From: Candidatus Zhuqueibacterota bacterium
GTDB lineage: Bacteria; Zhuqueibacterota; Zhuqueibacteria; Thermofontimicrobiales; Thiofontviventaceae
NCBI GenBank assembly: GCA_016931935.1
Contig: JAFGDW010000271.1
Location: forward strand, 1 to 64,000
DNA length: 64,000 bases
Direction of reading: 5' to 3'
Of the stretch, positions 58,401 through 64,000 are shown piece after piece. The translations under genes and the position numbers were made by a program. The notes under the pieces were generated by a model. It had not been told where the DNA came from. It was given only the letters and a program-made list of their open reading frames with translations, and ran no database searches. How positions within the stretch are numbered: position 1 is the stretch's first letter; every line of letters begins with the position of its first letter.

Positions 58401-58510
58401 GCCTGCCCATTGATCGGGAGCAGGATTGAAGTTGTTATCAGCAGCAGCGTTAAAATTCCCACAAACCCGATGCTGCGTCTGTCTGAATGAAATTTTTTGT
58501 TTTCTATCAT
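55442..58510 (-). CDS. PorV-like barrel fused to OmpA, DUF11, LysM and Ig-like domains
   Basis: A 1022-residue outer-membrane protein with an unusual domain chain. The start at 58510 overlaps the upstream stop (ATGA) and gives a signal peptide ending INGQAQ; there is no ribosome site, so translation is coupled. Residues about 35-320 are a PorV/PorQ-like barrel (GVRFNGMASTYTGSIDDIHA, LYANPAMIAF). About 345-480 is an Fn3-like stretch. About 495-600 is an OmpA C-terminal domain (LGGHTDQTGPASYNKRLSQQ, ANRRVEIYLL) that should bind peptidoglycan. About 633-720 is a DUF11 sandwich (YQLEVTNNGSHPARDIQLS), about 752-802 a LysM motif (LSLLAQLYYGDYRKYNLIYD), and two Ig-like modules follow (YQWLRNGTPIPDA; FQWFRNDLLVN). 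I infer an anchor linking outer membrane, cell wall and the vWA/DUF11 protein. Confidence 0.82.
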   Translation of the reverse strand: MIENKKFHSDRRSIGFVGILTLLLITTSILLPINGQAQIRASGSLLKMMPGVRFNGMASTYTGSIDDIHALYANPAMIAFQRDWEWATNYTEWIADSYNLSLTYGKRLPQFYGTNFAAGVYYQGVRDFNSTGDAAISEANANDALFTLSLAKPLPGRWNRFAIGANAKFFRSQLDQVAASSGILDVGLGYRSQRKRMHLANFKYAIFSFGAAVTQVGTPLKFVSEKTPLPRTFRTGAAVNMGSHSLVQLQLAADYRKPRDEIGEFALGAELAWNYRFAMRAGYAFNENTLSKATFGLSYRWHDIRPLPGKNNGLRLDFAYLEGNAFFDAPMRGGLDHFPVGPEEFNLLNPKYITYLADDTVVMSWQKSKDPDLYDEVGYLVIVAKDDSSKLKLFMNHALDDRDYAFRLSDQNLLNLEHFAWHSLDSDNFRVDSLTSTMASDSLLEPGDYYWAVMAYDNDRHVRFSDRIGRFYIKLKYDLVVANSAVVQPLRPQIAFKFNSFKLTESAVEELRVLRAAFDSDELNKYFIKLGGHTDQTGPASYNKRLSQQRVHTVDSLLKAAIIDSSRLFSFGYGEAFPLVNADTVAANKKQAIHTANRRVEIYLLKHANTDTTNKKIRQREMVKAVFLGDPISYQLEVTNNGSHPARDIQLSNKIPAIAWVDTATFSLMPDQFDRRDNAMRWHINKMSPGDTVKITYDIAVNDTIDEKILTLLNTLAVNAQFDTNVTNNTTLDTAYVISRDLLGQMKVTGHIVQCQETLSLLAQLYYGDYRKYNLIYDENKSVLGSNPNLIYPDVQLIIPTPTNHIAPGSKAYAKIQGAARINQFLTAGYKYKDADGIEHDVPENVTYQWLRNGTPIPDATCRTYQLAAQDQGATITLEIRSIDTPAQIFRDSVTVGSASESTHRPSVGNQPPQIIGNVKILSIHTINGVRSTGEPVLLDALIADYRYADAENDAEGATIFQWFRNDLLVNTATGREYKTNLSDHLASFYVKVIPVAKTGIRQGNEYVSNTVVLAVEIPDGN

Positions 58511-61500
58511 CGTCGTATAATCACTTTTTTCCAGCATTCTAATTTTTTGTCTGCGGATTGCAGGGTGATAATATACACGCCGCTTCCGGTGAGTTTGCCG
58601 TTGTCCGCTGCGCCATCCCATTCGCGGCGATTAATGCCGGCGTTGAACGACTCGTTGAACAACGTTTTAATTCGATAACCGCTGAGATCAAGCACATCGA
58701 CTTTGATCGCGTGTGCGGTTTCCAACTCGAAGTTAATGCCAAGGGGAATTCCCCTGTCAGGCTCGAACACGTTGACATCCAATGTGAACAAATCACATGC
58801 TTCCCGGAATGCCTGCTGAGGTAAATAAAAGTAAGCAGAACTTGTCGCCATGTTATTCGCGAGTTTTGCCGGGTCCTCATTCGATGCTTTTACCGTGGCG
58901 TTATTGATAAATTCGTTTGAACCAGCCTGAATGCTCATTGGTGCAATCACATCAAACGACAGCACCGTTGTCCCGAACGGCGTCATATCGCCAATGTCCC
59001 AATAAATTGAATCGTCGGTCACGAGCCCGCTTGCCGGTTGTATTGAGTTCGCTACGGACTGGGTAAGTACAGGATAAAAGTCGGATACTTCAACGTTGCT
59101 TGCTGTGATGCCCGATTCATTATGGACGATTAATTCATATGAATATCTTTCATTCGCCGCCACATACCATGTTGTATCACCGGCATCTACACGAAACGAA
59201 TCAGACATTACTTTCTGAAATGCTGAAATATCCGACAGCGTTCCCGACGGTGTAACAATGGCAAACGCGGTATCGATACTTATAATTTCCGGAAAGCCGG
59301 CAGGTAAATTATTCGCATGGACAAATGCAGTATTAATAAATGGAAATCCTGCCAGCGGAATATGCGGGACAACAGTCGCTGCAAATTGGATCGTTGTATC
59401 CGATTGGGCAGCGATCGTTCCCAAAGGCCAGTTGATCGTATCACCGGCGGTGAAGGTTGGCCCGTTCATTGAATCGGGGATGATGTCGAACAAAACTGTG
59501 TTGAGCGCTGCCATGTCGCCAGTATTGCTTACTCTGAGTGTATAGGTAACTGTTTCGGCTTCGCGCGCAAGCCAGACCGAATCAGTGTTTTGAATGACAA
59601 ACGAATCGGTTTTCACCGATTGAGTGATGTGAAGTACCACTGCTGTGGGTGTTATCGGAGGTTTCCCATAAATGACGACCATCGTATCGATCGCACTATT
59701 ATCAGCGAGTTTATTCGGTTGTTCATTTATAGCAGTGACGAAACTTTTGTGGATGAGAGTTGCATTGGCGCGGGGCACGCTGTCGGCAACAGTTATTGCA
59801 ACAGTAATTGTGGTATCGTGCGACGCTGCTAAATTACCTAGATTCCATTGAAGCGTATCAGCGGTTGAAAAATTGACCCCGCCAATCCAATCGGGAAGCA
59901 AAGTTCGAAGCACAACATTCTGGGCAGTCACAACTGATTTGTTTTCAATTCGGTTTATGAGTGAGTAGGTTTTGCCTTGATAGACATACCAACTCGTGTC
60001 CGGTCCATTCACGATGAATGAATCCGATCGAATGGTCTGAAAAATGGAAATGTCCGTAAGCAATTCGTTTTGATCGATAATAGCAAACGCTGTATCAACA
60101 CTCATAATTTCCGGTTGCCCCGAAGGTAAGTTCGCAGCGCGTACAAACGCTGTGTTGACAAGCGGAAATGCGTTAAACGGAATGTGCGGTACAACCGTGG
60201 CATCGAACCGGATTGTGGTGTCCGATTGCGCTGCCAGTGTTCCCAAATTCCATCTAACAGTGTCCCCGGCATTAAAATTCAATCCATTCATAGAATCTGC
60301 AATGATGTCGTATAATGTAGTGTTAAGCGCGGCAGTGTTACTTGTATTTCGGACTACTAATACGTAAGTTATTGTTTCGTCTTCGCGCGCATACCATACC
60401 TTGTCAGAGTTTTGCACTGAAAATGAATCCGTCCGAACGGCTTGACCAATCTGCAGGACTACTGGCTCCGGTGGCGCTTGACCAATGACATAAACGGTAT
60501 CGATGACGGTGTTGTCAGTGACATTCGCCGGCAGTTCATTTGAGGCGATCACGAAGCTCTGATGAACCAGCGCTAAGCTGTCAGCGGGAACATTCGCTGC
60601 CACAGTGACATCAACAGCGATTGTGGTATCACTCAGCGATGAGAGTGTGCCGAGATTCCATGTGAGTGTATCTCCGGCTGATCTATTTGCGCCGGATATG
60701 TACGAAGGAAGAACTGTCTTTAAAACAACATTTGCAGCATCCACCGAATCCTTGTTTCCGACATTAATCGAATAAGCATACGTTTCCTGCTCCTGTGCGT
60801 ACCACGTCGTATCCGTACCGGTCACTATAAATGAGTCGGTTTTGACATTGGTTGTCAGGAAAATATCGGCGTATTTATTCACCATCACCGTTTTCGATGC
60901 GACGTTATTTGATGCATCATTATCACAACTCGCACTGATTCCGGCAACATTTGTGAGTGAGATGACATCGTTTTTCAGTATTGGATTCACGGCGACGTTA
61001 ATTTTAATTACCATCCCCGACATGCCCGGCGCCAGCGAATCAACATACCAGAACAACATATTTCCGCGGGAACTATCCGGTTGCGGGCTTGCTGAAAACA
61101 ATGAAACACCCGTCGGCAACGTGTCGATGACAGCGATATCGTACGCGGTATTGATGCCTGCATTCGAAAGCTCAAGTGAAAACTGTAAATCATTACCGGC
61201 GTCTACTACCAATGGTGTGGACCCCATTGATAATTGCAGATCGTAATCCGGTGTGACGCCCTGGTACTGATATTGAGCGCGTGCTTTGCCGGTTCGACCG
61301 GCGTCCGTTACCGTAATATCAACTGTTCGAACATCGCCGTATTCACACGGAGTCGGGGCGATATACGCCATAATGTAAAAATTTTTGATAATTTCCGAGA
61401 ATTCACGGAAAATCCGGGGGAATTCCACTCCGGAAAGCGTGAACCGGTATTGGCCACCGGTCGAACGTGAAATCAGTGTCAGCACCGCAACGTCAATTTC

Positions 61501-62328
61501 TTCACCCAGGCCAACTGTATGAATCACAATATTGGCTGCATTGGCTTTGGCGATCAGATCGTTAGGGGTAATTTGAGTATCACGGCTGTTCATGCCGTCG
61601 GTGAATACGATGATGCTGCGCCGGAGCGTGGGTTCTGCAATTGTTAGATCGATGGCATCGGAAATGGATTGGTAAAGCGGCGTTCCGAACACAGTGCTTG
61701 AGGCATCGATAAAATTATTAAGCGCAGTAGTGTCGCTGGTGAAATTCAGCGTTTTAGTTTCATCAGAAAATCGAATAATCCCGGCGCGATCTTCCGGGCG
61801 CATGCCTCTGACAAAGGTGCGGGCGCCCTGTTTGGCCAACTCCAGTTCGGACGGTTGAATGCTCGAACTCTCATCTAATAGCAACATGGTGCTTGTCGGT
61901 ATAATTGGGATGCTGGTTTCCGTGACTTCTCGAAACAGCGGCGCAGGGCGTTGATCAAACAGATTAATGATTTTTTCCCCCTGGCCTGTCTGATGACGTT
62001 CGAGCGCTGACCGAAAGTTGTCGGAAATTCGTTTTCCGTTGGGCGCAATCTCATCCGCGGCTAACCATTGTGATGTGTCTGCCAGTCCGGTGACATGATT
62101 ACTATTGCTGCCCGAAACGCTGATGAACGTCAGGATCGGGTAGGGGAATGCAGCAATTTTTCCACGGATGGACGTGCTATCGAGAGCAATTTTATTGATG
62201 CTAACGTTTAAAGTGTCTGGTGATTGAGCAGTGCCACGTGTGGGATGAAGAAAAGAGAATCCAAGGATAATCCCGGTTATTATCGAAGTGCTATAGCGCC
62301 GGTGAAAAACTCCTGGGTTTTTATTCAT
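58507..62328 (-). CDS. Large secreted vWA protein with tandem DUF11 repeats and FlgD-like C-terminal domain
   Basis: A 1273-residue surface protein; AAAAGG upstream, signal peptide ending RGTAQ near residue 35. A vWA domain lies at about 143-320 with an intact metal site (LLLDESSSIQ, DxSxS) and FTDGMNSRDTQ. Then come six DUF11-type sandwiches: one at about 365-480 and five that alternate between two kinds. Type A (TDTTWYAQEQETYAY; PDTSWYVYQGKTYSL; GDTTWYVAANERYSY) starts near 488, 761 and 1034; type B (SDKVWYAREDETITY; TDSVWLAREAETVTY) near 623 and 898. The A-B unit of about 273 residues has thus been duplicated in tandem. The last 100 residues (FELETAHAIKVDVLDLSGYR ... GVYIITLQS) are FlgD/T9SS-like. 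Likely an adhesin or stalk-forming protein; its stop overlaps the start of the OmpA-like gene. Confidence 0.85.
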   Translation of the reverse strand: MNKNPGVFHRRYSTSIITGIILGFSFLHPTRGTAQSPDTLNVSINKIALDSTSIRGKIAAFPYPILTFISVSGSNSNHVTGLADTSQWLAADEIAPNGKRISDNFRSALERHQTGQGEKIINLFDQRPAPLFREVTETSIPIIPTSTMLLLDESSSIQPSELELAKQGARTFVRGMRPEDRAGIIRFSDETKTLNFTSDTTALNNFIDASSTVFGTPLYQSISDAIDLTIAEPTLRRSIIVFTDGMNSRDTQITPNDLIAKANAANIVIHTVGLGEEIDVAVLTLISRSTGGQYRFTLSGVEFPRIFREFSEIIKNFYIMAYIAPTPCEYGDVRTVDITVTDAGRTGKARAQYQYQGVTPDYDLQLSMGSTPLVVDAGNDLQFSLELSNAGINTAYDIAVIDTLPTGVSLFSASPQPDSSRGNMLFWYVDSLAPGMSGMVIKINVAVNPILKNDVISLTNVAGISASCDNDASNNVASKTVMVNKYADIFLTTNVKTDSFIVTGTDTTWYAQEQETYAYSINVGNKDSVDAANVVLKTVLPSYISGANRSAGDTLTWNLGTLSSLSDTTIAVDVTVAANVPADSLALVHQSFVIASNELPANVTDNTVIDTVYVIGQAPPEPVVLQIGQAVRTDSFSVQNSDKVWYAREDETITYVLVVRNTSNTAALNTTLYDIIADSMNGLNFNAGDTVRWNLGTLAAQSDTTIRFDATVVPHIPFNAFPLVNTAFVRAANLPSGQPEIMSVDTAFAIIDQNELLTDISIFQTIRSDSFIVNGPDTSWYVYQGKTYSLINRIENKSVVTAQNVVLRTLLPDWIGGVNFSTADTLQWNLGNLAASHDTTITVAITVADSVPRANATLIHKSFVTAINEQPNKLADNSAIDTMVVIYGKPPITPTAVVLHITQSVKTDSFVIQNTDSVWLAREAETVTYTLRVSNTGDMAALNTVLFDIIPDSMNGPTFTAGDTINWPLGTIAAQSDTTIQFAATVVPHIPLAGFPFINTAFVHANNLPAGFPEIISIDTAFAIVTPSGTLSDISAFQKVMSDSFRVDAGDTTWYVAANERYSYELIVHNESGITASNVEVSDFYPVLTQSVANSIQPASGLVTDDSIYWDIGDMTPFGTTVLSFDVIAPMSIQAGSNEFINNATVKASNEDPAKLANNMATSSAYFYLPQQAFREACDLFTLDVNVFEPDRGIPLGINFELETAHAIKVDVLDLSGYRIKTLFNESFNAGINRREWDGAADNGKLTGSGVYIITLQSADKKLECWKKVIIRR

Positions 62329-62964
62329 AATATGATACCTTTTAAAATCGATTCACAGAATGAATCGAGAATGATACAAATGTTTTAAACTAATTTGTAC
62401 TTCTGAACCACGATGTGTTAGCAGGCTGGACTTATAATGTGTACGATCACTGATAATTCATGCCCTTGAGAGTAACATAAAATATCATCATCAGACTGGA
62501 AATGGCGTAAGAATTACAGGTGGTTGCAATCTAACCTTATAATTTTGTCAATAATTGTACCATAATTGTAATATCGATTTCAAACGTATGTTATTTGCTG
62601 TTTCTAAAGGAATAAATAATGACTAACCTGTTGTGATGACAACGTCAGAAGAAATGTAAAGAAGACATGTTAATGAGACACTTTTTTGCGGTTCGGAATT
62701 TCTATTATTTTTTTCAGAAGATTTAATTCTCAAGAAAATATGAAGATATTCAGTTTAATAGCTATGCAGATCATTCGAAGTTGTCCATTTTAACATACAT
62801 GAGAAGTGTCTCAAATTAAATATTTATTAATAGGTTCACAACAGGGAAGCAGTGCGGTCGGTGTTAACAGCAGGTGGAAATCTGTTTGAAGTTGGCTATT
62901 CAAGTTTGTAGACTTCCGAATCCGTCTAAGGCGGATTCGGAAGTCTCATGTAATTTATAATTGT
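62329..62964. other. Intergenic region with a strong hairpin
   Basis: About 640 bases, AT-rich and without a supportable gene. It should contain the promoter of the vWA/DUF11 operon. Near the right end a perfect 15-bp hairpin is present (separate entry). Confidence 0.45.
62910..62946. terminator. Perfect 15-bp hairpin downstream of the lamin-tail gene
   Basis: AGACTTCCGAATCCG (62910-62924) pairs with CGGATTCGGAAGTCT (62932-62946) around a 7-base loop, 19 bases beyond the stop of the minus-strand gene. No T-run follows, so it may be a terminator of the T-less kind, an mRNA-protecting stem, or a repeat copy. Confidence 0.5.
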
Positions 62965-64000
62965 TTATCGAATAAGCACAAGTTTCTTCGTCGCTGTAAA
63001 TTTATCCCTGACACTCAGGCGATAGATATAAACACCGCTGGTTAAATCCGAAGCATCAAATTGAATGGCGTATGAATGTGCGTCTTGTCGCTCATCCACC
63101 AGGGTACGGATTTCCCGGCCGAGCACGTCGTATACTATTAGTGTTACGTGCCCCGCTGCGTTTAATGTGTAACGAATCGTTGTTACCGGATTAAACGGAT
63201 TCGGGTAATTCTGTAATAATTCGAACCGATCGGGTGAAGAAACTGTCGGAATATCAACCGCACTGCTTTCATTATCATCCCTGCCGGGTGAGCCGTTTAT
63301 TTCCAGCGATGCCCGCCACTGGTCGGCAGTGCGCAAATCATCGGTGGGATTCACGGATGTTGGGACCAGCGAATATCCGCTGCCGTCTGCACTGGTCGGC
63401 CAGGGATCACGGTCATTATAACGGAGCGTCAGTAACGTATCGTTATCCGCATTGAGTAGCGTAATACGCTCACCACCGTTATCGAGCAAACCATCGTAAC
63501 GGTCGAACGGCGCAAAGCCGTAACGTTGCTGGAAGTAATACGGGCTGGCTGCCAATACGATAAATTCACCGGCGTTCAATGCGGTTTGTAACGGAAATGC
63601 ATATGAAATCCCATTCGTAAACCGTACCCCGCTTAAATCCAGCGTCGAATTGCCGATGTTTTTCAGTTCAATAAATTCGTATGACCGGTCATCGATCTCG
63701 TCCTGTCCCTGTGGGTGATATTGAATTTCGGTAATTTTAAGATTGAACAATTCGGATGGCAGCATAAATACAATATCGTTTATAGTACTCCATTCGCCAG
63801 CGCTTAACACCCTTGCTCGGATGTGCGTGCTATGATGAAGGCGAAATGGCGCTTTATAATCCACTGCACTTGGCGATATGTTGTCACCACTAGTATTGGT
63901 ATCCTGATTACTACCCCGCAATTCCGCGCTGATAATAAAATCCGTGCTCGATGAACTGGTATTCAACGCCTGGATCGCCATCAAATTCATACCGGCGACC
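62965..64000 (-). CDS. Lamin-tail-domain protein with T9SS sorting domain (N-terminus beyond window)
   Basis: The frame is open to the window end, so only the C-terminal 345 residues are seen. LMAIQALNTSSSSTDFIIS near the left edge is typical of the segment before the lamin-tail domain in secreted CotH-kinase-like or similar large surface proteins. Residues with NLKITEIQYHPQGQDEIDDR, YEFIELKNIGNSTLDLSGVR and GEFIVLAASPYYFQQRYG form the lamin-tail domain, an Ig-like fold found in bacterial surface proteins. The end is a T9SS domain (LQNYPNPFNPVTTIRYT ... KLVLIR). Catalytic parts, if any, lie outside. It is transcribed in the same direction as the vWA operon but separated from it by 640 bases and a strong hairpin. 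Confidence 0.82.
   Translation of the reverse strand, partial: VAGMNLMAIQALNTSSSSTDFIISAELRGSNQDTNTSGDNISPSAVDYKAPFRLHHSTHIRARVLSAGEWSTINDIVFMLPSELFNLKITEIQYHPQGQDEIDDRSYEFIELKNIGNSTLDLSGVRFTNGISYAFPLQTALNAGEFIVLAASPYYFQQRYGFAPFDRYDGLLDNGGERITLLNADNDTLLTLRYNDRDPWPTSADGSGYSLVPTSVNPTDDLRTADQWRASLEINGSPGRDDNESSAVDIPTVSSPDRFELLQNYPNPFNPVTTIRYTLNAAGHVTLIVYDVLGREIRTLVDERQDAHSYAIQFDASDLTSGVYIYRLSVRDKFTATKKLVLIR

Noticed and set aside
1..64000. CRISPR arrays, rRNA or tRNA genes
   Set aside because: No regularly spaced direct repeats, no rRNA-like sequence and no convincing tRNA cloverleaf were seen by eye; a covariance-model scan was not possible.

Overview
The window comes from a Gram-negative bacterium of the wider FCB group, most like Calditrichota, KSB1 or Ignavibacteriota. 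The evidence is a set of secreted proteins ending in the type IX secretion (T9SS) sorting domain with the motif 'QNYPNPFNPTT', PorV-like outer-membrane proteins, TonB receptors with an N-terminal carboxypeptidase-regulatory domain, and a fused hybrid two-component regulator. No rRNA, tRNA or CRISPR array was seen. TGA is used as an ordinary stop by several genes.

Layout. 1-9114 (minus strand): a carbohydrate-binding protein cut by the window edge, a predicted beta-helix T9SS protein, a TonB receptor, a GPH-type sugar symporter and a decayed N-terminal scrap of a GH3 glycosidase. 10184-41683 (plus strand): a large beta-glucan utilisation locus. It holds a hybrid sensor/AraC regulator, a CBM9-like T9SS protein, a TonB receptor, a large Fn3/T9SS surface protein, a PorV-like barrel, a SurA/PpiC-like lipoprotein, GH16 laminarinase, GPH symporter, GH3 beta-glucosidase, GH17 glucanase, a cytoplasmic GH149/GH94-like glucan phosphorylase, a circularly permuted GH16 lichenase with a malectin-like domain, and a GH5-CBM6 enzyme. 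The inferred flow is: surface cleavage of beta-1,3 and mixed-linkage glucan, TonB uptake, periplasmic trimming, symport, and cytoplasmic phosphorolysis to glucose-1-phosphate. No SusD lipoprotein is visible; the Fn3/T9SS protein and PorV-like barrel occupy its place.

41883-44938: an RHH/MazF toxin-antitoxin pair, then a GbsR/MarR-type regulator with four small membrane proteins, one of them broken by a frameshift in a T5 run. 45151-47643 (minus): a T9SS-sorted CE15 glucuronoyl esterase with a clear terminator. 48869-51882 (plus): a redox cassette. Its first gene is a TlpA-like thioredoxin in which an in-frame TGA sits exactly where the first cysteine of the CxxC motif belongs, followed at once by a SECIS-like hairpin. 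This is a candidate T9SS-sorted selenoprotein and the most notable item in the window. It is followed by a cysteine-containing TlpA homologue and a beta-barrel protein.

52379-54077: a wrecked TonB receptor carrying a small palindromic insertion, with an uncertain riboswitch-like structure upstream. 54105-62328 (minus): a vWA-DUF11 repeat protein coupled by an ATGA overlap to a PorV-like/OmpA/LysM protein, then a vWA/Sel1 protein. 62965-64000 (minus): the C-terminal part of a lamin-tail-domain T9SS protein. Intergenic DNA is rich in dispersed palindromic repeats.
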